From Eutypa lata (Eukaryota; Ascomycota; Sordariomycetes; Xylariales; Diatrypaceae), in contig JAKULF010000001.1 in assembly GCA_022661535.1 (NCBI GenBank), positions 2,790,001-2,854,000 of the forward strand: a stretch of 64,000 nucleotides of DNA. The letters are read 5' to 3'. A program made the position numbers and the translations under genes. Below the pieces are notes generated by a model. The model saw only the letters and a program-made list of their open reading frames with translations. It was not told the DNA's origin and searched no databases. This document shows positions 21,474-33,200 of this stretch, one piece after another. Positions within the stretch are counted from its first letter, which is position 1. Each line of letters opens with the position of its first letter.

Positions 21474-22355
21474 CTATGTGCCCGCCTCTTTTTTATGTCT
21501 TCCGTGTCCAAGTTCGAACATTATCCATTCATAAGTAGCCCACTGAATCGCATTGACGAAGAATGCTCTGACGCTACAAATTGCTAATCCTCGAAAGAAC
21601 ACCCTCAGCCCTTCTTCTCTATATGCATTTTTAGCTACATCGATAGCTCCTAAACGCCTTTGCTGGGTGGCGCGAGAATCCAATAATGGGGTTGCGGCTG
21701 GTCCAAAGGCCTGTGTTTGAACCCGTGTCTTGATCACATCCAGAGGGAATATGCTGACCCAAGTCACAATACCAGCGAGACCGCCACAAAGCAGAACCTT
21801 GGTAGCATCTTGAGCGAAGGCAGATTCCTGCCTCCTCGACTCAACCCACTTGCTACTCAGCTCATAGGACCAAAAGTAAAAGCCGTATCCGAAGCTATCT
21901 CTGAGGGCGGTCACGACCCCACCAAAGTAGAAGCCCCTAACACCCTCACGCTTGAACACGTCTTTTGCAATAATCCAACTCGACACCGGTGGCGATGCGA
22001 GCTGTGCACGGCACTTTATCAGCTCGGTCGGGGCGCTAACGATCCAGGTAGCGAGGCCGCCGATAGCACCGGCCAGCCACGTGGTCCAGGGGTTGGGCTG
22101 CAGCTTGAAAGCATCGTTGATGGCGGCCTCGCTGCGGTTGTAGGAGACGAAGAGCAACGCATTGAGTGCTCCGTACCCAAGAACGGGGGCCGCGGTCCCA
22201 GCGATCAGCGAGGACTTGCTCTCGAACTGCCGCGCGAAGGTCTGGGCGGCAATGGCATCCCGAGCTTGTAAGCGGACCTTGATGAGGTCGAGAGGATTGC
22301 CGATCAGAATGCCAGCGGCTCCGCTGATGTATCCGGCCCAGAAGTCTGCGGACAT
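21474..22355 (-). CDS. mitochondrial carrier family (SLC25) protein
   Basis: Single exon, 293 aa, the usual length for the family. Three carrier repeats are visible, each with its signature: NPLDLIKVRLQ (repeat 1), APTELIKCRAQ (repeat 2, with the Asp replaced by Glu) and FPLDVIKTRVQ (repeat 3). Six membrane helices alternate with matrix loops (REGVRGFYFGG; EEGLRVFFRGL). Such proteins exchange metabolites across the inner mitochondrial membrane. The overall look is closest to the carnitine/basic-amino-acid branch, but the substrate-contact residues were not assigned, so no substrate is claimed. It converges on the HVA1 gene, with only 191 bp between the stop codons. Confidence 0.88.
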   Translation of the reverse strand: MSADFWAGYISGAAGILIGNPLDLIKVRLQARDAIAAQTFARQFESKSSLIAGTAAPVLGYGALNALLFVSYNRSEAAINDAFKLQPNPWTTWLAGAIGGLATWIVSAPTELIKCRAQLASPPVSSWIIAKDVFKREGVRGFYFGGVVTALRDSFGYGFYFWSYELSSKWVESRRQESAFAQDATKVLLCGGLAGIVTWVSIFPLDVIKTRVQTQAFGPAATPLLDSRATQQRRLGAIDVAKNAYREEGLRVFFRGLAICSVRAFFVNAIQWATYEWIMFELGHGRHKKEAGT

Positions 22356-23197
22356 TGTGGATAGATATTGCGCGTATTCTATCTTTGTACGTAAAGGGTG
22401 TCACCTCCGAGACACGGAGATCTTGGAGAACCTAGCGCTAGCCGATGACATGAGTTGATGATGGTGAGGACCCCATGGAAGATTGTCTCGTAGGTGAATA
22501 TAGTTTATATGGCTAAAATCTCAGCTAGAGAGGCAATAATATTTACTTAGGATGACATATAAAGTTACTGCACCGTTGACAGAACGTTCTTCCTAAAAGG
22601 GGGAATGGGGGTACATGTAATGCCCCGCCAAGCTGCAATCCATAGCTCCAGGTGGGGGATAAAGTCGAAGTGGGGGGACATTATTACATACATGTAGTTA
22701 CTTGCATGTCCCCAATTATATGACTGATTGATGAAGAAGATGCAAAACGGGAATAAGTTATAGTAATAGATTAATGATTATGATGCGAGTCTATTGGACT
22801 TACAGAATATCGATATGAGGGAAGGAACATTGTATTCAACAGACTTCAGCAGAAGGTGCGATAGCATCACTTCATACTTGGTACACTCACTGGAATATAA
22901 TCACGTGACTTGGCGTTCCAATTGTGTCACGTTCAAATCGCGTCGCGCCTTCTATTTAGTCAACTAATTGCTAGGATCAACAAACTGCCTAAATTGATTT
23001 GATTTCAAATGCTGTAACCTCTGATTCTCGGCTCCCACAACTACGGCTGTCATTACTGGGACGTCTTCATCCTAGCTGGGAACTCGTCTAACTGGGCTGC
23101 TGAAAGAGCCAGCATAATGTATGCATGCATTCACTCTTTACAACTGTGTTTACGAATAACTACACTCAAGACAATGACTAACGTACATTGACTATAG
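22356..23197. other. divergent promoter of the carrier and rad54
   Basis: AT-rich spacer between two divergent genes. The tentative first exon of rad54 (ATGCT at 23009-23013) would lie here. Palindrome-like matches of ATTACATACATGTAGTTACTTGCATG type at about 22682-22708 are the only other structure seen. Confidence 0.5.
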
Positions 23198-25610
23198 GAC
23201 GTCCGCAGTATCCACTCCAACGTCGAAAGGTGACAACACACCCGGAAAACGTCTCTACTCTCAAGATTCAGTCAATAGATTGTACAAGCCATTCAAATGC
23301 CCGGGGTCAGCAACAGCGAGTCCAGCCATAAATCGGCCAGCTCGAAAGAAGAGAAAGGTCGATTACAAAGGTGCCGATGGTGACGGAGAGGGAGACAAAC
23401 CGTACACCAACGCTGATCGACTAGCCTTGGCAAACAGAGATGTCAATCGATTCCCAGTCTTCCAGCCGAAAGATAAGGACCAAGTCTTTAGAAAAGCCTT
23501 TGCTGTCCCTCTCGTCAACAAGAACATAGGTGCCTACAATCCAAATAGACCACCCCCGCTATTGGGCTTAAGGCAGGGCGCCACCTTCGCCGCAAAACCA
23601 CTGCATGATCCTAGTGGAGAATTTGCTATTGTCCTCTATGACCCTACTATCGATGACAAGCCGAAAGAGGTCCTAAAGTCCAAGGACGCAGGAGATAAGG
23701 CCCAGGGAGAGTCTGAGACACACCTGGATGCCCCTCTAGTCCATAAGAGCTTGGCCGAAATCCTCGGCATCAAAAAGAAAGTCGAGGGCGAACGACCCCG
23801 GGTGCCTGTAGTAATTGACCCCAGACTGACTAAGGTGCTGCGGCCACATCAGGTCGAGGGAGTCAAGTTCATGTACAAGTGTGTCACCGGCATGATTGAT
23901 GAGAAGGCGAACGGATGCATCATGGCCGACGAAATGGGTCTGGGAAAAACACTCCAGTGCATTACGCTCTTATGGACTCTATTGAAGCAGTCACCCGATG
24001 CCGGAAAGAACACAATCCAGAAGGCCATTGTTGCTTGCCCATCTAGTTTGGTTCGAAATTGGGCTAATGAGCTCACCAAGTGGCTTGGTGCCGATGCTAT
24101 CACCCCTTTTGCTATTGATGGCAAGGCTTCTAAAGAAGAATTGACGCGCCAGTTGCGTCAATGGGCCATTTCTAGTGGCCGCGCTGTCACTCGTCCCGTC
24201 ATCATCGTGTCGTATGAGACCCTTCGGTTGAACGTCGAAGAACTCAAACATACTCAGATTGGGTTGATGCTTTGTGATGAGGGTCATCGACTGAAGAACG
24301 GAGACAGTCAAACTTTCAGCGCTTTGAATAGTCTCAACGTTACTCGAAGAATCATCCTTTCTGGAACACCCATCCAAAACGACCTGTCAGAATATTTCGC
24401 TCTCATCAGTTTCGCAAACCCCGGCTTGCTCGGCAATCGACTCGAATTCCGGAAGCGATTCGAGCTCCCTATTCTTCGGGGTCGTGACGCTGATGCGAGC
24501 GAAGCAGACCGCAAACGGGGTGATGAGTGTCTTAGTGAGCTGCTCGGCATTGTCAACAAGTTCATTATTCGCCGCACCAATGATATCCTGTCCAAGTACC
24601 TTCCCGTCAAGTACGAGCACGTTGTATTCTGTAACAATGCTCCCTTCCAATTGGATCTGTACAATTATTTCATCAAGAGTCCAGACATTCAAGCGCTATT
24701 GCGTGGAAAGGGTAGCCAACCACTCAAGGCCATCAACATGCTCAAGAAGCTTTGTAACCATCCGGACCTTCTCAACCTCTCGGAAGATCTACCAGGTAGT
24801 GAGCAGTACTGGCCTGAGGACTACGTACCAAGGGAAGCCCGCGGACGGGACCGCGATGTCAAGCCTTGGTATTCTGGAAAGATGCAAGTCCTTGACCGAA
24901 TGCTTGCTAGGATCAGACAGGACACCAACGACAAAATTGTTCTTATTAGCAATTATACTCAAACTTTAGATCTGTTCGAGCGACTTTGCCGTAATCGTCA
25001 GTACGGCTCCCTTCGCCTTGACGGTACTATGAACGTCAATAAGCGTCAAAAGTTGGTGGATAAATTCAACGACCCTAATGGGGAGGAGTTCATCTTTTTA
25101 CTTTCTAGCAAGGCTGGTGGCTGTGGTATCAACCTCATTGGTGCTAATCGCCTTGTGCTTTTCGACCCCGACTGGAATCCGGCTGCCGACCAGCAGGCTC
25201 TAGCCCGTGTATGGCGTGATGGCCAGAAGAAGGACTGTTTCGTCTACCGCTTCATCACGACTGGTAGTATCGAGGAGAAGATCTTCCAGCGCCAGAGCCA
25301 CAAGCAGTCCCTGTCTTCGTGCGTCGTAGATTCAGCGGAGGATGTAGAACGCCACTTCTCACTTGACAGTCTACGAGAGCTGTTCCAGTTCCGAGGCAAT
25401 ACGCGAAGTGACACCCACGACACCTTCAAGTGCAAGAGGTGCAAGCCGGACGGCAAGCAGTTCATCAAGGCCCCCGCGATGCTGTACGGAGACACGAGCA
25501 CGTGGAACCACTTTGCGAATGATGGTCTCAAGTCCATACAAGATCTACTGCTGCGCCAGGAGTGTGGAGAGGCAGAAGTCTCTGCGGTGTTTCAGTACAT
25601 TTCCCATTAG
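23198..25610 (+). CDS. rad54: DNA repair/recombination translocase Rad54
   Basis: The main exon (23198-25610) codes about 803 aa of a Swi2/Snf2 ATPase. All helicase motifs are visible in order: DEMGLGKT (I), DEGHRLKN (II), SGTPIQNDLSEYFAL (III), SSKAGGCGINLI (V) and QALARVWRDGQ (VI). The N-terminal KPFKCPG block and the VIDPRLTKVLRPHQVEGVKFMY lead-in are diagnostic of Rad54 rather than of other Snf2 proteins. Rad54 works with Rad51 in the nucleus, driving strand invasion and removing Rad51 from duplex DNA. The ORF has no ATG at its 5' end. The acceptor TATAG|GACGTCC points to an upstream exon. A 5-nt exon ATGCT at 23009-23013 with donor GTAACC would give MLTSAVSTPTSKG in frame, but this is weak. 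The long second exon has no introns. Confidence 0.93.
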
Positions 25611-27328
25611 GTTGCTTTGTTCGGGTTGTGGGGGTTTTTCATGTTTGCTAGATAGATATGACATTACGTGCAGGCATGGTGTTCGGGAGGACTGTCGATT
25701 CGGGTATTTGCAGCATGGCGTTTCGAGAGGGGGAGGTATTATTAGCTTTCTGCTTTGAACATTAGCACATTGCATAGAGCTGTATATAGAGCTACATAAA
25801 TAAAATAAAATATGCTACTAGAAGTCCTCGGTCATTGACCACAAATGATTAATCGGTCCTAGTTGAATGGGCGGGATACTGTGCTAATGTGGTCGACCAC
25901 AAACTAAGATAAATAGTAGGAAGTACAAATCCAGACTCCTAGTATGCCCCCTTGATGGTCAGGGTAGCAGAGGACACCATCAAGATGTTCTAAAACCAGC
26001 ACCTTAACGATCCACCTAGAGAAATCATGTTTAAGAGGGATATGGGTCGATTTGAGGTATAACTTCAGCTAGCAAACACACTGCTACTACTTCGCTGGGA
26101 TATAAGATAGTGTAAGACAGTGGTACCTCTCCAAGCAGAATACCTCAAGCCAATGTCTACCTACGGAGAAACATCTGAACAGTTGAGATACCCAGGTATG
26201 AGAGGTCAAGGCACAGGAGCGGCCTAATCAGATCGGAGATATTAAAGTATAGATCAATGGACGGAAAGTAAAACTATGACTTTAACTACTTCAAAGTAGT
26301 AAGATCAAATAGCCTTTCCTCGGATCAACCTTACTCCAATTAGAGTACGGCTACTACTTAGGTGACGAGGAGTACAAAGGTTTTCGGTGCTAGGTAAATA
26401 GTGTTACTCCGATAATGATAATGGTAAAACAACCACTATATTCTCTTAAGGTTACCTTTTCGATTGTATTGGTCTGCTATCGTCTGAAATCGTGGGTATA
26501 TAATAGAGTTCAACGGGGTATCTTCTTAATTCCTGCACTTAAGCATCCGAACTATTCCTTTAGGTCGGACTGATCTTTCTGTCTATAGCTACATGCACTT
26601 AGTAAGTAAGTATACCTAGGTACATGGTCTAAATAGACTTCGACTTTGTAGCCCCTGAATCTGTGCGCAATATCACAGTCCGGCCTCGATAGGAGCAACC
26701 ACCTGACCACTTGTCATCATACTGAACAATAGATACATATATTCGTAGCATATGCAGGGTTGAATGAACAGAGTGATCTGCAGATATAACATTATAGGGC
26801 TGTCTTTGATCGATTGATCATATATCATCATTCGTTAACGTTAACGTTCTAACTAGTATTTAAATTCGCGGATTCACGGTTGCTTCACTTTTGGTCGAAC
26901 CCTGAGTATTAGTCCTTTGTTTTTAAGCTTTACGGAAATACAATTTGACTTTCTTTTTTTTCTTCTCGTGGGTAGGGGATTTATTTAGTCTAGTATACTT
27001 AGTAGGCTGTGGTAAGACAGATGCTCAACCTTCGCTCTGGAGATAGATCCTCTCTGTACTTAAAACCGAGGACCGTCCCTCCTCTTCTCTTTCATTTCCA
27101 TCTCCCCTCTCTCCATCCTGGGACCTGTTCTTAGAGCATTTTCTTCGCTTGAAGAAAAAGAAAGTTCCTACCACGTTATATTTTCAAGTGATATAACGTA
27201 CCAAACTTGCTACCATCTAGCACATTATTCATCAACTTCCCCCTATTATTATTCCAAAAACATCACATCTCTACCCTCTACTACTACGCCTTAACCACAT
27301 AAAAAAATAGAATAAAAAAAAATAAAAA
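25611..27328. other. intergenic region with pyrimidine-rich promoter
   Basis: About 1.7 kb of AT-rich DNA downstream of rad54. No domain-bearing ORF is found. The last 300 bp upstream of the secreted-protein gene are CT-rich (about 27077-27130 and 27240-27300), typical of strong fungal promoters. Confidence 0.55.
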
Positions 27329-28942
27329 ATGCAGTTCACAGACCTCCTACCCCTACCCCTGACCCTCGTGGCCGCGCTTCTCTCCACGGCCACGACCACG
27401 CTGGGCGCCAAACACGAGGTGCGGGACGGGCAGATCAGCTACGTCGACTCGCTGTCGAACCTGCCCAACGGCGTCTACGACTTCGGGTACCCGCACGGGC
27501 CGGACGGGCCCATAGCCGTCTTCAAGCTCCCCATCGTCAAGGAGTGGGTCGAGGAATTCTACGACGACGCTTACCACTATTTCCACGACGCCCCCGAGGA
27601 TGGCGGCCATGACAGGAAGACGCTGAAGCTGGATGCTGCGTCTCATCATCAGCAGCAGCAGCAGCAGCAGCAGCAGCGCAGACAGGAACCACCCCCGGCA
27701 CCAGCACCAGCACCGGCACCGGCGCCGGGGCCAGTGTCGCCCTTGGGAGCGGCGGCGTACCAGCCCATTTCCGTTTCCGTGCCTCCTGGCGCGCAGGTCG
27801 GCATCGATATCGATGTCTACGGCAGTGGGGCCAGTGGAGCGGGGCTGCCGCCACCCAGCACCATGACGCTGATGGCGACGGTGAGCGAGACGGTCTTCAG
27901 CACCGAGACTACGGCCGTGACGGCGCCGGCCGTGGAGGTGCCTGTGACCGCGACTGTTGTCGGCACCACCACGGCGACGGAGACACCGCAACCCGTCACG
28001 GTCACTGCTACCACTACCAGCATTCCGGAGACGACCCTGAGCAGCACGGTCATCGTAATGAAGACCAGGACGGCGCCATGGACCACCGTCACGCTGGGCC
28101 GGCCGTCTTCCTTGCCAGCCGTCCCCTCCTCTTCTGCCTCTAACTTCTCTTCCCCGGCCTTCTCTTCCTTTAACTCCTCTTCCTATAACTCTTCCTCCCA
28201 CAACTCCTCTTCCTCCAGCTCCTATTCTTGCACCACCACCACAACGACGACACTGCCGGCTAAACCGTCGTCATCTGCAGAGTCCATCGTAGCCACCATG
28301 ACAGAGACGGCATACGACACCATCACTGTTAACGACTCGCCATCATCCGCCACAACAACAACAACACCGATCCTAGAGAACTACATGGAGGAGGAGGAAG
28401 ACGACGACTGTGTCGGCGAGAAGCGGTGCCTTAGCAGCAAGAAACAGAAGCAGCGCAGGGGATGGGACCGGGACTACGAGACGGGGGAGATGGAGTACGA
28501 CGTAGCGGGCAAGGGGGACGACGAGTACGTGGCGCCGATGCCGACCAAGTACATGCTCCCGATCTCGCTGTCGTTCTGCGGGGGGATCACGCGGGTGAAG
28601 AACGCGACGGAGTTCCGGGGGGCGGCGCGGGCGCTGAGCCGGTCGTGCGCCATCAACCCGCTGATGGTGTCCAAGGTGCAGTGGTACGGGCGGCTGGCCG
28701 TCGACGGGTCCGCCGGCTGGTACGCCTGCAACAAGCAGTCCTTCTTCGTCTGGCAGAACAACTGGTGCCGCCCCGCGGAGATCGAGGAGGCCGCCTGGCG
28801 CATCGAGCACGAGGTCTGCACCAACGAGGTCGACCGCAACGCCAGCGCCTGGGTCTTCATGCGCGATTGGGCCAAGGGCTACGGCCGCACCTCGGCCGAT
28901 CAGCTGGCGCGCGTTTGCTTCGCTACTCCTATCCAGAGTTAG
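27329..28942 (+). CDS. secreted Ser/Thr-rich protein with C-terminal Cys domain
   Basis: Single exon, 537 aa, not assigned to a family. A signal peptide is clear (hydrophobic residues 8-24, likely cut after TTTLGA). A modest conserved-looking segment follows (VDSLSNLPNGVYDFGYPHGP, then a kink to YHYFHD). Next come a Q9 run (CAG repeat), a Pro-Ala repeat and a long Ser/Thr/Val region (about 180-345) that would be heavily O-glycosylated. An acidic patch (MEEEEDDDC) and a basic patch (KKQKQRRG, possible Kex2-like site) lead to a globular C-terminus of about 150 aa with Cys at CGG, SCAIN, YACNK, WCRP, VCTNE and VCFAT. The six cysteines suggest three disulfides. This is probably a cell-wall or extracellular protein. 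No GPI signal or catalytic motif is seen. The gene is a GC-rich island between AT-rich flanks. Confidence 0.75.
   Translation: MQFTDLLPLPLTLVAALLSTATTTLGAKHEVRDGQISYVDSLSNLPNGVYDFGYPHGPDGPIAVFKLPIVKEWVEEFYDDAYHYFHDAPEDGGHDRKTLKLDAASHHQQQQQQQQQRRQEPPPAPAPAPAPAPGPVSPLGAAAYQPISVSVPPGAQVGIDIDVYGSGASGAGLPPPSTMTLMATVSETVFSTETTAVTAPAVEVPVTATVVGTTTATETPQPVTVTATTTSIPETTLSSTVIVMKTRTAPWTTVTLGRPSSLPAVPSSSASNFSSPAFSSFNSSSYNSSSHNSSSSSSYSCTTTTTTTLPAKPSSSAESIVATMTETAYDTITVNDSPSSATTTTTPILENYMEEEEDDDCVGEKRCLSSKKQKQRRGWDRDYETGEMEYDVAGKGDDEYVAPMPTKYMLPISLSFCGGITRVKNATEFRGAARALSRSCAINPLMVSKVQWYGRLAVDGSAGWYACNKQSFFVWQNNWCRPAEIEEAAWRIEHEVCTNEVDRNASAWVFMRDWAKGYGRTSADQLARVCFATPIQS
27650..27676 (+). repeat. (CAG)9 coding repeat (poly-Q)
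   Basis: Nine CAG codons in frame inside the secreted-protein gene, followed within 30 bases by a GCACCA-type Pro-Ala repeat. Confidence 0.95.
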
Positions 28943-30299
28943 GCGTGCTTGCCTATCTGTCTGTCTGTCTGTCTGTCTCTGGGTTATGTAGTGAAAAAGT
29001 ATATACGTAGCGTCATGTTTCTAGGGTTATCTTTTCTTATTTTCTTTCTTGTCTTATCTATGTTTGTGTTACGTACGCAAAAAAGCAGATTTTATTTAGC
29101 ACCTAATAGACAGGGAGTTTTTTTTAATTAATTTATCTCACCTTAAGTCGATAGAGTAGATTCAGCATTGTTCTGTGATAAAAGACGTGCAAAAATTGAG
29201 AACGCTGAACTTGCCAAGAGTGTGAGGCCCTAGGTATTAGGTATTCGAAAGGTGATGGAGAAAAAAAGGGGTTGGTGGTAGTGATCCGGAAGATGCTTCC
29301 CCCCGGAACGAAGGGCCTTGTCGTTGCGCTACGGAGTATAATAGAGCCTAGATCGTCAGTGGATAGGAGAGAGATTGGGGGAGGGGGCTCAAGTAGACTT
29401 TCATGTGTACGTATATGGCGTATTATCCGTAGCTATATTCGTCAAGTAAAAAGCCTTCTACGTACCTCTCTATATCCTCCACAAGGCGACTACTTGACTA
29501 CTCTAGTTCTCCATACGTAAACAAACACTAAGTACTAGTATAAGTACCCCAACATATATATTAGTTAATGGTAGATAGACAAGCCCCCCGAACATCACAC
29601 CATATAGTTACCACCATAGCACATCCGCTGAGACAAGACTTGCAGTAAAGTGATTGATAATATGTAACGCATTCATGACCGGTCATATCTGCCTGCTGTA
29701 CCGATCCGAATTGCCTCAGGCCTTTTTTCAATAAAACAAAACCTCTTCTTCCTCCTTCCCCCTTCCCCCTTGCTTCCTTCACATCCGGACAAATTACCAT
29801 AGGTATTGTATGTATGTACTGTACTACATCTAGACTACACTCGCACACACGCTCACTCACCCACTCTATTTATGCATTTTACTCTCTGCTGCTGCTGCTT
29901 GCTGATATTCCTGCCTTGGCTCTTGTTTGCGATACAAGTTGACGACGACACCGCTAATCCGTTCTCGAGCGCCGAAAAATAAAATAAAAAACAGCCTCAA
30001 GGCAGGAAAAGGATTTTCAGTCCGATTTTACCGACTAGGTGGCATGGCATGTATGCCTGTCGGCTCGTTCGTTCGTTCATTTGTTCGGTTTTGGTTCGTC
30101 GGTTTTCTCCAAATGTAAAAAAATGGAATGGTTGGTATCACAGACAAATAAATAGGACAAGAAGAACAGAGTAAAGGTTTAAAAAAAATCAAAAGAAAAT
30201 CAAGAAGTCATCCGCCCCGCCGCCTTTATGCCAATCGTTCGTTTCGTTACCTAACTTATCTATTACGGAATTTCCCTGTTGTGAAGTTTTTCTCCTTAA
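28943..30299. other. intergenic region between convergent genes
   Basis: The 3' sides of the secreted-protein gene and skt5 meet here. It starts with a CTGT tetranucleotide run (about 28957-28978) and is T- and A-rich. No gene seen. Confidence 0.6.
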
Positions 30300-33200
30300 T
30301 TACATGACAACCTGCGACACGTTGAATTAGTACACGGAACAAACAAACATGTTGATGATCTATCTCATCTGATAGATAAGGGGTAGGCAGAAAGAGATAG
30401 ATGCATGCATGAATGCAACTGGCGGCGACGATAATAGTGAAACGTGAAAACTTACACAATCATCCTCCTTCTTCACCGTAGGAATGCCCATCTGCTCGAA
30501 AGTAGCCGGCCCCTGACTCGGCTTCGGTTTCGGCTTCGCTGGTGCTGCTTCCGCCATCGGAGGGCCGGAGTTCGTAGTAGTGATGCTTGGCGTCGGGCTC
30601 GCGACCTGAGGCCGCATCTGCGCCGGCGGCGCGCTGGATCGACCTTGACTCTCGAGGGGCGCCGGCCGGTCTTTCAGTGGTATACCGGGTCGCCCACCAC
30701 TTCCTATCCGTTGGCCGCCGGGCCCGCCCTGTGGTAGACCCATGGAATCGGTGCGTGATCCCATGCCTCCTATGCCTCCGCTCATAGTAGGCGGTCCTCC
30801 CATATTCGGCGGAGCAGCCGAAGCACGCCCGCCGTATGAATCGTAGCGATCGGAGGCAGGGCGCGGTGAGCCACGTGGGCCAGGGGCGTAATCCCGCCCT
30901 GGCTGTGGGTGCATTGGCAACGAGGATTCCCTCTGTCCGTAACCACCGCCACCACCGCCCCCCGATGGGTATTGGCCCGGGAGGCCGGGGTTGGGGTTAG
31001 CCTTCGTGAGGCGGCTTTGGCCGGGTTTGTTCGGGCCCGGACCACCAGAGGGGAGACGTTGGTCGTACCCAGGCTGTGGGGGTCGCTGATCGTATTGTGC
31101 GGCTCCAGGACGTATATCCTGTCGAATGGGACCGGGGCCGGGGCTGGGTTGACGGTAGCCGCTGCCCGGAGCCTGCGGCTGCCAGTTTGTGGATGCGGGC
31201 CGAACACGGTTAGGGTCTGTACCAGCTGGAGGAATGGCCAGCTGGCCCGCGGACTGGGATGGACGCATACCGCCGGGCTGCGGGCCGTAACCCGGAGACT
31301 GGTTCCGGACTCCGAAGGCGCTGGAGTGGTCGGCAACGTTCCCTGAGGATGGTCGGATGTTAGGGTTGTACCGGGGTGATTGTTGCGGTCTAGCCCCCAT
31401 CATATCATCTTCAGGGTACGGCGCAGTCGACTTCGGCCGCATGTTCAAAGGCGGTGGTCTGTCGTCCTCCGGATACGGGGCGGCGGATTTAGGACGCTCG
31501 GCAAGGTTAACGGTGAAGGCCGGTGCACGTCCGTCTCCTGCATTACCGTTCCGGGATGGGTCGGGGAAATCGGTGCGGTCGAAATTCTGACCCCGTGGAG
31601 ATGGGTGAGGAGAGACGCGCGGCGACGGCTGCCTATCTTCCGATAATGTAGGCATTGCATTATTATTATTGACTGGTTGCCTGAATCGTTCCGGTCGCTG
31701 CCCCTTTTGAGATCCGTATTTCGACTTGATCCTCGTCATTGCCGTCGTTTCGTGATCTTCCTTCGACAGCGTCTTAGACTGCGACATTCCATCCAAACGC
31801 GCTACTGCATCCTTATTACCATGCTCTGCAGCCAACTCGTACCATCTTCGGGCCTCTCGCAAATCTTTCTCTACAGATATTCCGATCTCGTAGTAGTACC
31901 CCATAGCGAATTCGCCCGTCGGTAGTTTGGATTTGGCTGCCAGTTGGGCATACTTGAAAGCAAGCTGTTCGTTTTTGGCGAACGTGCCTTCGTAACCGAA
32001 CAAGAACCATCTGCTAACACCGAGACAGGCCTCAGGCTGACCTTGTCTTGCGGCTAAACCATAATAATGTAGAGAGAGTGCGGGGTTGAAGTCACATCCG
32101 AGTTGACACAGCTCATAGGCCTGACCCATCTTCAGCTGCGCCTTTGCAAATCCAAGATAGGCTGCCTTCTCGACATATTGCCTAGCAAGCGTAACATCGT
32201 AAGGAAGCGCGCCTTCGGGAATGGTGACGTCAGGTAAATCTCGGGCTATGAGCATACCGTACACGAAAGCTCCCTGGGGTGCGTCTTCGTCGGCCGTGTC
32301 AGCGGCAGATTGTATCAAGTCCATCCCCCGGGCTATATCTTTGGGCTGGTTCTTCTGTCCCATCAGGCTTATCATACCCAGACGGTATGATGCAGCTGAG
32401 TCATTCGTCGACAATCCCAGGTTGTAATGTCTCATCGCAGTCTCCATATCGTTAGAGTTCTCAAAAAGCATACCAATGCGATAATCGGCGCGACCCCACC
32501 CTTGTTGCGCAGCTAGTAGGTAGCCACTATAGGCCTCTTTCCTGTCTTGACGCCTACCGAACTTCCCGAACTCTAGCCACTTGCTTCTAATGAAAGTGGC
32601 TTCCGGATGACCTTGGTCTGCTAGGTACGACACAATGCTTATGGCATCAAGTCGTAGCTCATGTTCGATCTTAGGTGTTGCCGGCCGAGTCGTTGGTTCC
32701 GGCTCGCCATATCGTCGGGCAGCCTCGGCTTCGCGTATGGACGCTTCGGCAGCAATCTCCACATAGGCCAGTACATCGCGGGCCCAACAGATTTGCATGT
32801 TGGGATCGTTGGAATGAAGAACGTGTTGGCGGCTCTCGGCAAGCACGGCTTCCTTCTCATCATCGCTAGGGGGTATGTGATCGCCCTGCACCTTAGGAAA
32901 CGGCGAAAAGGATGGTAGATCGCGCATATCTCGTGGGCCTCTGTCACGATTACTCGGAGGTTCTGAAGAGGCACTGTATAAAGATTGGTCATAACCGGAG
33001 GCAGGGCTATAGTTGGTTGGCGGCTGCTGCTGCTGCTGTTGCTGCTGGTACTGATGCCCAAAGCCGCCGAAACTGGTGTGCACCGGGGGCAGTTGAGGTG
33101 CGCCGCCGCTGGAGGCGGCTCTTGATGACTGCATGTTTGGATGTTTCGGTTCTACTGATCGGGCTTCTAGTTCCATACGATGAAGACCTTGTTGCATGTT

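Noticed and set aside
27353..28201. 282-aa minus-strand ORF rich in Arg/Gly
   Set aside because: Shadow of the GC-rich secreted-protein gene. The composition is what the complement of Ser/Thr/Pro codons gives.
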